A stretch of 12,912 bases of DNA from an uncultured Succinivibrio sp. (GCA_902772715.1 CACYBT010000270.1:1-12912), one strand, 5' to 3'; counted from the stretch's first letter, positions 6,324 to 12,815 are shown. Notes: generated from the letters alone by a model not told the origin. Translations and numbers: made by a program.

Positions 6324-8870
6324 TTACTCAATAAACGGATCACTTGGTCTTTGAGTATCAATCATTTTGGTGGCTGACATGGAAGTTCTGCCGTTAAGGC
6401 CTCCTGCACGGTCACATTTTTCAAAGTCAGTACCGTTATCATAGGAACGACCTGTTGGCACATTACTGTAGTCAACGTCAGAAACAGTTGGCTCAGAAAT
6501 ACCTTCTACTCCGAATAGTTCGGTATCTTTAAGACCTCCAGCCTTTCCTGATAACTCAAAGGACATTCCATTGTCATAGCCACGTCCATTTGGAACGTTT
6601 TCAAAGCCTACCTGATAATCATCGCCCTGCATGGCACCTTCTTCTGTAAAGATCATATCCTTGTGTTCGTATGGAGGAACTTCCAGGAGCTTTTTTTCTA
6701 CAGGAGCAGATACCTTTTTTGAACGTGTTGATTCTGTGGAGACTGTCGCTTCTTTGGCTTTTCTGCCTTCGGCTGTTTTAGTTTTAGTTTTACGTGGTTC
6801 CTTTTTGACAGTTTCATCAGCACTTTTGGTTTTATGAGCACGTGTACTGCGAGTTTTGGACTCAGTTGATGAGGTTACTGTTTCTTTGTCTGTTTTCTCG
6901 CTTTTTTTGCGCGTAGTACTTCCTTCAGCCTTGTCAGTTTTATCTGCCTTGGTATTCGGCCCTTTGGCATTTTTGGACTGTCTCGTGTGTTTTTTACTGC
7001 CATTTTCAGGTTTTTCGGCACGAGTCCTTGGACGCCCTTTTTTCTGACCTTTTTTGTTCTTATCTTTGTCGACTTCATCCTTAATTTCTTCAGTTTTAGA
7101 ACCAAAGATACTGCCGAAGAATGATTTAATAGAACCTAAAATAGAGCCCTGTTCCTCTTTTTCCTCATCTGCCTTTACTGACTTTGTCCCCTTTGGTTTT
7201 GGAACATTGTTGAGAGTAATATTGGAGGTAATCACATCTCTATTGATGGCTGGAGTGTCCTCAGAACTGCTGATCCCGACGTTTTGAACCACTTTCTGCA
7301 GCAGAGGATTCTCTAAAAAATTTTCAGCTTTTTCCCTAGTTTCTTTCTCAAGGTCGCGTAATACCTCTAAAGAGTGAATTTCACTTTCTTTGGCTGTTGG
7401 TGTCTGTATACAGCGGTTGACCTGATATTCCTGTGGCATATAGGTTTTTTCAGGAACAATGGTAATACGCGTTTTAGTACGTTCTTCAATTGCAGCCAAA
7501 GCAGCGCGTTTTTCGTTCAGAATAAAGGTGGCAACTTCAACAGAAGCAATAGCAAAGACATCACCTGCATTTTCCTTGTGTGCTTCTTCCTCAATCAGTC
7601 TTAAAATGGTTAAGGCTAATGATTGAGAATCACGGCATGTACCCTGACCGTTACACATTGGACAGACGTGTGAACTGCTTTCTTCAAGAGAAGGCCGCAG
7701 TCTTTGGCGAGACATTTCCAAAAGCCCAAAGCGAGAGAGTTTTGAGAACTGAATACGGGCGCGATCCTGTCTTACCGCCTCACGCATTCTGTTTTCAATT
7801 TCACGCTGATTTTTAAGCGGTGTCATATCGATAAAATCGATAACCACAAGTCCACCAACATCTCTTAAACGTAATTGTCTTGCAATTTCCTCTGCTGCCT
7901 CAATATTTGTCTGCAGGGCTGTTTCTTCGATATCGCCGCCCTTGGTGGCTTTGGCCGAGTTCACATCGATTGAGGTTAAAGCCTCTGTGGGGTCGATAAC
8001 TATAGCTCCACCTGATGGCAGTCTTACTTCACGGCGATATGCGGTATCAATCTGACTTTCAATTTGGAATTTTGAAAATAGAGGAATATCACCGTTGTAT
8101 AAGTGGACCTTTGATGAAAACTCAGGACGAACCAAATTGATATAATGGAGGATCTGTTTGTAGGCTTCCTCACTGTCAACCAAAATTTCGCCAATATCTG
8201 GTCTTAAATAGTCACGTATAGCGCGTAAGGCAATGTTAGACTCCTGATGAATAAGGAATGGAGCCTTGCGGCTCTCAGATGCCTCTTTAATCATCTCCCA
8301 CAGTTTAGTCAGAATGTAGAGATCCCATTCTAACTCTTCGGAACTTTTTCCGACACCTGCAGTACGGACGATGACACCCATACCTTCAGGAACAGTCAGT
8401 CCTTTAAGGGCAGCCTTAAGTTCAGTTCGATCATCACCTTCAATACGTCTTGAGATGCCACCGGCACGTGGGTTGTTTGGCATAAGTACGAGGTAGCTTC
8501 CGGCCAGAGAGACAAAAGTGGTTAAGGCAGCACCTTTAAGGCCCCTTTCCTCTTTTTCAATCTGAACGATAACTTCCTGTCCTTCCTTAATGGCAGAACG
8601 CATCTGGGCATGATCGCTGAAATTGGTGCCTTCTGGATAGTATTCCTTGGCAATTTCCTTAAGTGGGAGAAAACCATGACGATCAACACCATAATCAACA
8701 AAAGCCGCTTCTAAACTAGGTTCAATACGAGTAATTGTTCCCTTGTAGATATTGGCCTTTTTGTTTGCATGCTGTGGGGATTCAATGTCTAGATCATACA
8801 GCTTCTGACCATCGACTAAGGCAACACGTATTTCTTCTAACTGTGTTGCGTTAATTAGCATTCTCTTCAC
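6324..8870 (-). CDS. rne: Ribonuclease E
   Basis: An 848-residue endoribonuclease that starts most mRNA decay, matures rRNA and tRNA, and scaffolds the degradosome. I start at GTG 8870, giving VKRMLINATQ as in E. coli MKRMLINATQ, with AAGGA at 8881-8885. The catalytic half is near collinear with E. coli: S1 domain (about 35-120), DNase I-like catalytic aspartates D302 (SIDVNSA) and D345 (VIDFIDM), and zinc-link CPMC (C403/C406), each one residue before the E. coli position. An amphipathic segment, ILGSIKSFFGSIFGS (about 577-591), matches the place of the E. coli membrane anchor. Residues about 600-730 are K/T/R-rich, probably disordered and RNA-binding. The tail carries a duplicated 27-residue motif. 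The protein is about 210 residues shorter than in E. coli, all in the scaffold half. Confidence 0.97.
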   Translation of the reverse strand: MKRMLINATQLEEIRVALVDGQKLYDLDIESPQHANKKANIYKGTITRIEPSLEAAFVDYGVDRHGFLPLKEIAKEYYPEGTNFSDHAQMRSAIKEGQEVIVQIEKEERGLKGAALTTFVSLAGSYLVLMPNNPRAGGISRRIEGDDRTELKAALKGLTVPEGMGVIVRTAGVGKSSEELEWDLYILTKLWEMIKEASESRKAPFLIHQESNIALRAIRDYLRPDIGEILVDSEEAYKQILHYINLVRPEFSSKVHLYNGDIPLFSKFQIESQIDTAYRREVRLPSGGAIVIDPTEALTSIDVNSAKATKGGDIEETALQTNIEAAEEIARQLRLRDVGGLVVIDFIDMTPLKNQREIENRMREAVRQDRARIQFSKLSRFGLLEMSRQRLRPSLEESSSHVCPMCNGQGTCRDSQSLALTILRLIEEEAHKENAGDVFAIASVEVATFILNEKRAALAAIEERTKTRITIVPEKTYMPQEYQVNRCIQTPTAKESEIHSLEVLRDLEKETREKAENFLENPLLQKVVQNVGISSSEDTPAINRDVITSNITLNNVPKPKGTKSVKADEEKEEQGSILGSIKSFFGSIFGSKTEEIKDEVDKDKNKKGQKKGRPRTRAEKPENGSKKHTRQSKNAKGPNTKADKTDKAEGSTTRKKSEKTDKETVTSSTESKTRSTRAHKTKSADETVKKEPRKTKTKTAEGRKAKEATVSTESTRSKKVSAPVEKKLLEVPPYEHKDMIFTEEGAMQGDDYQVGFENVPNGRGYDNGMSFELSGKAGGLKDTELFGVEGISEPTVSDVDYSNVPTGRSYDNGTDFEKCDRAGGLNGRTSMSATKMIDTQRPSDPFIE
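6396..6476 (-). repeat. RNase E C-terminal motif, copy 2 (residues 799-825)
   Basis: This encodes VDYSNVPTGRSY, DNGTDFEKC and DRAGGL. It is the second copy of a 27-residue motif; 16 of 27 positions are identical to copy 1, sharing NVP.GR.YDNG..FE and AGGL. Copy starts are 45 residues apart. The motif lies just before the last ~23 residues of the protein, the region where RNase E proteins carry short partner-binding motifs. I do not recognise it. Confidence 0.85.
6531..6611 (-). repeat. RNase E C-terminal motif, copy 1 (residues 754-780)
   Basis: This encodes VGFENVPNGRGY, DNGMSFELS and GKAGGL, aligned without gaps to copy 2 over 27 residues. The segment between the copies (DTELFGVEG and neighbours) is acidic. 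It follows the basic low-complexity linker, so it is probably a short ordered or interaction element in an otherwise disordered tail. Confidence 0.85.
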
Positions 8871-9245
8871 GAGAAATATTTCCTTAAAAAAGGTTCTAAA
8901 AATACAAAAACTCAACGAGGGCTCTCATTCGGCCACATCGCCGAGCCCCTGTATTAGAACAAGTTTTTAAAAATCTGTAATCGACGCGCCATAACTTCCT
9001 TGAAAGCGGGGTCAAATTACAGACACCACGATGTCATATCTTTATTCTCAGGTCTTGGTTATGTTGCAGTTTATGCACATGCATCACCACACTGAAAACG
9101 CAAGGCATCCCTTGCAGAAATGAAATCAGCAATGCAGGTAGAAATCATGATAAAGGCGATTATCGTACACTGCACACTTTATTATGCCACATATTGTGGT
9201 AAGTTGCTTGTTTTTTGACACAGTTTTTTTGAAAAATAAGTGCTT
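8871..9245 (-). promoter_or_regulatory. Long structured 5' UTR of rne
   Basis: From the predicted start near 9245, the leader is about 375 nt; the E. coli rne leader is 361 nt and mediates autoregulation. Three structured parts are visible. GCAAGG/CCTTGC around a 4-nt loop (9100-9115) is followed in the rne sense by GTTTTC. TCTGTAAT/ATTACAGA (8974-8981/9016-9023) encloses 34 nt with short inner pairs. A compound hairpin (8893-8960) is closed by GTTCTAA/TTAGAAC plus TAC/GTA across a 3-nt bulge, and contains GGGCT/AGCCC and CGGC/GCCG. It ends 8 nt before the AAGGA Shine-Dalgarno. By analogy RNase E would bind or cut here to lower its own mRNA. Apart from the promoters near its distal end, this ~500-nt gap holds no supportable gene. 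Confidence 0.65.
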
Positions 9246-9251
9246 TTGCAA

Positions 9252-9280
9252 AGTTTAAGAACATGAAACTAGCGTTTCAA
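9252..9280 (-). promoter_or_regulatory. Candidate rne promoter
   Basis: On the minus strand TTGAAA (9275-9280) and TAAACT (9252-9257) are 17 nt apart. The predicted start near 9245 gives a leader of nearly the E. coli length. The -35 box overlaps the inverted repeat TGAAAC-TAGC-GTTTCA (9264-9279). E. coli rne has several promoters; I found only this reasonable one. Confidence 0.5.
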
Positions 9281-9294
9281 TTCTGTGAACACAG
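9264..9294. promoter_or_regulatory. Paired dyads between rne and rluC
   Basis: Two inverted repeats are adjacent: TGAAAC-TAGC-GTTTCA (9264-9279) and CTGTG-AA-CACAG (9283-9294). They overlap the rne -35 region and the upstream part of the probable rluC promoter region. They could be an operator shared by the divergent genes. No regulator is identifiable. Confidence 0.35.
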
Positions 9295-9304
9295 TTGATA
9301 TATT
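9275..9304 (+). promoter_or_regulatory. Weak candidate rluC promoter
   Basis: TTTCAA (9275-9280) and TATATT (9299-9304) are 18 nt apart, about 120 nt before rluC, back to back with the rne promoter. The -35 match is poor. The purine-rich stretch from 9310 to 9426 shows no better candidate. Confidence 0.25.
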
Positions 9305-9426
9305 ACCCTACAGGAGAATAGGCAGTTTGATGGAGAAGTTTTGAGGTGTTGCGAAGAAAAGAACAATCTTTGGTTTTTTTGAAAGAAAGTTTTCTGTAAA
9401 ATGGGAGGAAAAACAGAGGTTGCAAG

Positions 9427-10395
9427 ATGTCAGAATCACAGGAAATAAAACAGGGTGTAACTTATCATACGATTGAAGAGGATGATGCCGGACAGCGTCT
9501 TGATAACTATCTTTTAAGAATTCTAAAAGGTGTTCCTCGCAGTATGATTTATCGCATTCTAAGACGTGGAGAAGTGCGCTGTAATAAAAAGCGTTGTGAG
9601 CCATCTTACAAGCTGCTTTTAGGTGATGTCGTCAGGATCCCTCCTGTTCATGTTAAGGAAGGTGCAACTTATATTCCATCCTCCAATTTGCATCTTGTAC
9701 AGGATCTAAATTCTCGTATTCTCTTTGAAAATGAAGAGCTCCTTGTTATTGATAAACCGGCAGGTTTAGCCGCACACGGAGGTAGCGGTATTGAATTTGG
9801 GCTTATCGAGGCTGTACGAGCCTTAAGACAGGAGTACCGTTTTTTGGAACTTGCGCATCGTCTCGATAAGGAAACCTCTGGCTGTATTATAATTGCTAAG
9901 CGTCGTGCCGCCTTAAGAAACCTGCATGAGCAGTTTAGACAGCGCGAGGTAAAAAAACGTTATGTCACACTGGTTCCTGGGAAGTGGGATCGGAGTGTAC
10001 ACAGTGTCAATGCACCGCTGTTACGTAATGAGCTGCGTTCCGGAGAACGTATGGTAGAGGTAAATTTCAAACTTGGTTCTCCATCATCTACCGGTTTTGA
10101 TGTGGTTGAGGAACTTGAGGGGGCTACGCTTGTGGCTGCAATGCCGCATACTGGTAGAACGCATCAAATTAGGGTGCATACTGCATATGTGCATCACCCT
10201 GTTGGCGGTGATGAAAAATATGGAGATCGTGAATTTAACGCGTTTCTTAAAAGTTTAGGATTTAATCGTATGTTTCTGCATGCGCAGAGAATTACTTTCT
10301 TTAACCCAGAAGATCACCGTCTTTTGAAAATCGAGGCTCCTCTTCCTAAAGAACTGCTTGATATAGTAGATAAACTAAGGATACAACAGGATTAG
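9427..10395 (+). CDS. rluC: 23S rRNA pseudouridine synthase RluC
   Basis: A 322-residue enzyme (E. coli RluC has 319) that isomerises uridines in 23S rRNA; in E. coli these are U955, U2504 and U2580. An S4 RNA-binding domain covers about residues 20-80 (QRLDNYLLRIL, RRGEVRCNKKR). The catalytic motif is AHRLDKETSG with nucleophile D147. Downstream, MPHTGRTHQIRVH is the conserved RluA-family substrate-site motif. ATG 9427 is preceded by AGAGG (9415-9419). The gene is divergent from rne, as in E. coli, which supports RluC over RluA or RluD. A HAD phosphatase gene follows after 41 nt, an arrangement I recall from other Gammaproteobacteria. Confidence 0.96.
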   Translation: MSESQEIKQGVTYHTIEEDDAGQRLDNYLLRILKGVPRSMIYRILRRGEVRCNKKRCEPSYKLLLGDVVRIPPVHVKEGATYIPSSNLHLVQDLNSRILFENEELLVIDKPAGLAAHGGSGIEFGLIEAVRALRQEYRFLELAHRLDKETSGCIIIAKRRAALRNLHEQFRQREVKKRYVTLVPGKWDRSVHSVNAPLLRNELRSGERMVEVNFKLGSPSSTGFDVVEELEGATLVAAMPHTGRTHQIRVHTAYVHHPVGGDEKYGDREFNAFLKSLGFNRMFLHAQRITFFNPEDHRLLKIEAPLPKELLDIVDKLRIQQD

Positions 10396-10436
10396 CCACT
10401 TTTTCATCTTATATATTTAAAGATGTCTTAGGAAAA

Positions 10437-11156
10437 ATGGAAAAGATGACAGATGATGTTACCGTAGGGCGTCGCAATGTCGTAAAGATCGCTCATCTAG
10501 ATGAGATTTTAAGAAAAGTCAGAGCGGTGGTTTTTGATTTGGATGGCACACTGACTAACAGTGTGCCGCAGATAATAGGCTGTACCAAACACACCTTCCG
10601 TGAGTTGTATTTACCGGAGCCTTCGGATGTAGCTATTATGAAAACCATTGGCCTTGAGCTTGAAGAAGGATTAACCTCTCTTCTGCCTGAGGATAAAAAA
10701 GGGGATGGAGCTTATGTCACGAGATTGTACCGTGAAATAAGCGTTGGTCATCGTGAGTACAGTGAAGACCGTCTTTTCCCGGGGATTGAAAACCTGCTCA
10801 TAAAACTAAGAACACACGGATATCTCATTGGTTATGCCTCGGGACGCTCGGTAATGGGCATAAAAAGAACCTTAAGTCAGACTTATCTAGGAAAGTACTG
10901 TGATGCATTATGTGGTGGTTCTGAATGTCCTTCTAAGCCATGCCCCGTCATGATGGAAATCATAGGCTCAAGATTACAGGTTAAGTGTAGCGAAATATTA
11001 GGCGTAGGTGACTCCGGTCTTGATATCTTGATGTATGAAAAATCAGGCTCTTACTCTTTGGGAGTGCAGAGCGGAGTTTACTCAGGAGATGCTCTTGAAC
11101 GTTTAAATCCGCATTTTATTCTACCTTATGCAAAAGATCTGGCAAATTATCTTTAG
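10437..11156 (+). CDS. HAD-superfamily hydrolase (phosphoglycolate-phosphatase-like)
   Basis: A 239-residue phosphatase of the HAD-IA/Gph type that would hydrolyse a small phosphorylated metabolite through a phospho-aspartate. Motif I is VVFDLDGTLTNS (nucleophile D34, acid/base D36). Motif II serine is S135 in YASGRS. The motif III lysine is probably K167 in SKPCP. Motif IV is GVGDSGLDI (D192, D196). The helical cap lies at about 45-115. The N-terminal ~30 residues before motif I are longer than usual. The start is uncertain: AGGA (10430-10433) is only 3 nt from ATG 10437 but 12 nt from ATG 10446, three codons later. It is probably in an operon with rluC; the substrate cannot be told from sequence. 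Confidence 0.88.
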   Translation: MEKMTDDVTVGRRNVVKIAHLDEILRKVRAVVFDLDGTLTNSVPQIIGCTKHTFRELYLPEPSDVAIMKTIGLELEEGLTSLLPEDKKGDGAYVTRLYREISVGHREYSEDRLFPGIENLLIKLRTHGYLIGYASGRSVMGIKRTLSQTYLGKYCDALCGGSECPSKPCPVMMEIIGSRLQVKCSEILGVGDSGLDILMYEKSGSYSLGVQSGVYSGDALERLNPHFILPYAKDLANYL

Positions 11157-11174
11157 GTTTGCCATTTTCGCTTT

Positions 11175-11226
11175 ATTCACAGCAAAATTTATTTATACGT
11201 ATCTCCTTTAGAACGTGGCTGTGAAT
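11175..11226. other. 9-bp inverted repeat between convergent genes
   Basis: ATTCACAGC (11175-11183) is perfectly complementary to GCTGTGAAT (11218-11226), with 34 nt between. Inside, ACGT (11197-11200) can pair with ACGT (11212-11215). It starts 18 nt after the HAD gene stop. Neither strand has a T-run directly after the stem (TTTTTTT occurs only ~20 nt later, at 11249-11255), so it is not a standard terminator. It may still stabilise or end the converging transcripts. Confidence 0.5.
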
Positions 11227-11282
11227 GTCTTTGTCTTTGCGGTACCTTTTTTTAAGTATCATTGCTGTGCAGTACGATAAGT

Positions 11283-11981
11283 TTATTTTTTAGGAGTATC
11301 ACATATGAGATCGTTGACTGCTCCGTGGGCGCCCATGAAAAAAGGACTAAAATCGGTATAACGATCAGTGATCACTAGCAGATTGACTCTGCATTTATCT
11401 GTTGCTTCTTCTAGTTTCTTTTTATCGTAATAAAGAGAATCCACAACCATAAAATCGAGAATCATTGCTCCAGAAGATGCAGTGTAGATTGTCTTACCGT
11501 TAAAATCCTTTGATACCACGCTAATTGGCACATCTTCTAGAACCAGTGGTACCTGTGCAAGTTCTGAGGCTAGCGTTGAGAGTGAACGGTTGTCGGAAAT
11601 TTTTGATAACTGCTTGAAGTTCATATAAATGCCAACATATGAAGAGTATTTGACTTTATCATTGAAATTTACTGTTACCTGAGGCTTGCGGTCATAGTTT
11701 TCCGTGGTAATAATTCCCAAGAGCTTTTCTCTAATGGTAGCGTCCATGCCTTTACTACCTTCTGGATAGATAGCGGTCGTGGTTTGAAATTTTCCTCTTC
11801 CTGCTACATCCTTGGCGATGATTTTTTTCAGATTGGTCCCGTAGACTTCACTGCGCCCTAAAATTACCTGAAATACGGCATAGTTCTTTGTTTCAAATTT
11901 GGTTTGAATACTGTAGGATAGTGCTTGGTTCGTAAAGACCATAGTGGATATAATGCCTAATAAAAGTAACATTCCTTTCAT
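11283..11981 (-). CDS. Secreted protein of unknown family
   Basis: A 232-residue protein I do not recognise. The N-terminus MKGMLLLLGIISTMVFTNQALS is a typical Sec signal peptide: a short basic start, a hydrophobic core to about residue 17, and a probable cut after ALS or NQA. No lipobox cysteine and no later membrane segment are seen, so it should be periplasmic or exported. The mature part is rich in beta-strand-like segments (QVTVNFND, VPISVVSKD, CRVNLLVITD). Only two cysteines remain, C197 and C227, which could form a disulfide. The last ~40 residues contain FSPFFMGAHG. No Shine-Dalgarno lies next to the ATG; the nearest strong one is 51 nt upstream across a hairpin (see the next entry). 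It converges on the HAD gene and has no operon partner here. Confidence 0.8.
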   Translation of the reverse strand: MKGMLLLLGIISTMVFTNQALSYSIQTKFETKNYAVFQVILGRSEVYGTNLKKIIAKDVAGRGKFQTTTAIYPEGSKGMDATIREKLLGIITTENYDRKPQVTVNFNDKVKYSSYVGIYMNFKQLSKISDNRSLSTLASELAQVPLVLEDVPISVVSKDFNGKTIYTASSGAMILDFMVVDSLYYDKKKLEEATDKCRVNLLVITDRYTDFSPFFMGAHGAVNDLICDTPKK

Positions 11982-12040
11982 AATTTAAGTTTACGGATTA
12001 AATTTCAGACAGTTAATCTGTAGATCCGTATGCTCCTTTA
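11982..12040 (-). promoter_or_regulatory. Leader with a hairpin between Shine-Dalgarno and start codon
   Basis: In the mRNA sense, UAAAGGAG (12040-12033) is followed by CA, then UACGGAU (12030-12024) which pairs perfectly with AUCCGUA (11998-11992), then 10 nt, then AUG 11981. An inner ACAG/CUGU (12021-12018/12012-12009) closes a 5-nt loop. Folded, the Shine-Dalgarno would be about 12 nt plus one helix width from the start instead of 51 nt. A competing pairing, GATTA with TAATC (11996-12000/12014-12018), would break the main stem, so the leader may switch. Confidence 0.5.
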
Positions 12041-12094
12041 TTACATAAGATGGTTAGATGTGTTGTTTTCACTTTATCACAATGTGGCGTTATT

Positions 12095-12124
12095 CTTTTA
12101 TTTCGTTGAAAATACTGAAGTCAA
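12095..12124 (-). promoter_or_regulatory. Candidate promoter of the secreted-protein gene
   Basis: On the minus strand TTGACT (12119-12124) is followed 18 nt later by TAAAAG (12095-12100). The transcript would start near 12088 and include the hairpin leader. The -35 box is strong and the -10 box weak. Confidence 0.4.
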
Positions 12125-12213
12125 AAAACTATGCTTTTGGGGATCAGGACTAAAAGAAATTCAAACCTAGAATAACTTCATGAAAGTATAATCCATAAAG
12201 GTGAACAAAAATA

Positions 12214-12336
12214 ATGAGTTGGTCTAATTTCTGGATTAAATATGATGAATATTTATTGCCAAAATGCGTTGTAAACCAGGACACAGTTCTTGTATCAAGT
12301 TTGCCTGCTACCATTGTGAATGGTGAGGAGCGCTAA
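12214..12336 (+). CDS. Small ORF, 40 residues, doubtful
   Basis: It reads MSWSNFWIKYDEYLLPKC, then VVNQDTVLVSSLPATIV and NGEER. AAAGGTG (12197-12203) precedes the ATG by 10 nt. A perfect -10 TATAAT lies at 12187-12192, but it has no good -35 and would start transcription inside the Shine-Dalgarno. I recognise no family. The composition is protein-like, with tryptophans and balanced charges. It may be a small gene or the remnant of a longer broken one, because the next frame continues protein-like text. Confidence 0.3.
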   Translation: MSWSNFWIKYDEYLLPKCVVNQDTVLVSSLPATIVNGEER

Positions 12337-12439
12337 GTTGAATCCTGTAAGACAAGAACATATAGGCGAAGAGATACGTCAAGAATGTTCCATTGAGGAT
12401 AATAATGATAAAGTACCTTGTGCTTGTATTACTGCATAA
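12320..12439 (+). CDS. Small overlapping ORF, 39 residues, doubtful
   Basis: It overlaps the end of the previous small ORF in another frame. From ATG 12320 it reads MVRSAKLNPVRQEH, IGEEIRQECS and then IEDNNDKVPCACITA. GAGGAG (12325-12330) would instead favour a TTG start at 12338, just after the preceding TAA. The product is charged and soluble. Reading it as the frameshifted continuation of the 12214 ORF is equally possible. No family is recognised. Confidence 0.2.
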   Translation: MVRSAKLNPVRQEHIGEEIRQECSIEDNNDKVPCACITA

Positions 12440-12624
12440 TGAAAGTTACAACACAAATGTGGAAATTCCTAAAGATAATAAACCTTGATTGGTTTAAGTG
12501 TATCCTCAGTTCTTCATATGTTAGATTACAATATTGTGAAAACACTTTTATTTTTCTTCTTTTATGGGAATTTATACGGATAAGAAGGGCCTTTGAAGAT
12601 GCAAAGACAATTGAAAAGATATAA
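12439..12624 (+). CDS. Small ORF, 61 residues, doubtful
   Basis: ATG 12439 overlaps the previous stop as TAATG, the usual form of coupled translation. The product begins MKVTTQMWKFLK, is rich in W, F, L and C (a possible membrane segment at TFIFLLLWEFI) and ends FEDAKTIEKI. An in-frame start at 12418 would add seven residues without a Shine-Dalgarno. The composition is as expected from translating AT-rich non-coding DNA, so I give it little weight. Confidence 0.2.
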   Translation: MKVTTQMWKFLKIINLDWFKCILSSSYVRLQYCENTFIFLLLWEFIRIRRAFEDAKTIEKI

Positions 12625-12654
12625 GAACCATTATTAGAATGTGAATTTGACTTG

Positions 12655-12681
12655 AAAAAAGGCTCATTATGCGAATGAGCC
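12655..12681 (-). terminator. Hairpin terminator, best read on the minus strand
   Basis: GGCTCATT (12661-12668) pairs perfectly with AATGAGCC (12674-12681) around ATGCG. In the minus direction it is followed by TTTTTT (complement of 12655-12660). On the plus strand the tail is the weaker TTATT. No minus-strand gene is visible upstream of it in the window, so it may serve the plus-strand small ORFs, a minus-strand RNA from the right, or both. Confidence 0.75.
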
Positions 12682-12751
12682 TTATTAAAAAGGATTTAGT
12701 TTTTCCGTTGTTCCGCAGTAAATACCAATAATTTCGCATATAACTAGGTCT

Positions 12752-12789
12752 AACGTTCGGCTTACTAAAAGGGCTGAGCGTTTTTTTTT
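12752..12789 (+). terminator. Rho-independent terminator, plus strand
   Basis: AACGTTCGGC (12752-12761) faces GCTGAGCG (12773-12780) plus the first two T, with two G-U pairs, across an 11-nt loop. Nine T follow (12781-12789). It would end plus-strand transcription coming from the small-ORF region and insulate the promoter that follows. Confidence 0.8.
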
Positions 12790-12815
12790 ACTTTTATAAA
12801 TTGTTAGGATATAGT

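Noticed and set aside
6875..7105. Lysine-rich alternative-frame ORF inside rne
   Set aside because: Its composition simply mirrors the K/T/R-rich linker of RNase E in another frame.
8871..8915. Extra 15 N-terminal codons of RNase E from ATG 8915
   Set aside because: The added residues have no counterpart in RNase E, overlap the leader hairpin and lack a Shine-Dalgarno; GTG 8870 follows AAGGA and gives the family N-terminus.
9031..9123. Plus-strand ORF of 30 codons in the rne leader region
   Set aside because: No Shine-Dalgarno, histidine- and methionine-rich low-complexity product, and it lies antisense to the structured rne leader.
10405..10425. CATCTT/AAGATG inverted repeat between rluC and the HAD gene as a terminator
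   Set aside because: Six AT-rich pairs with a 9-nt loop and no T-run; more likely chance or a minor mRNA fold within one operon.
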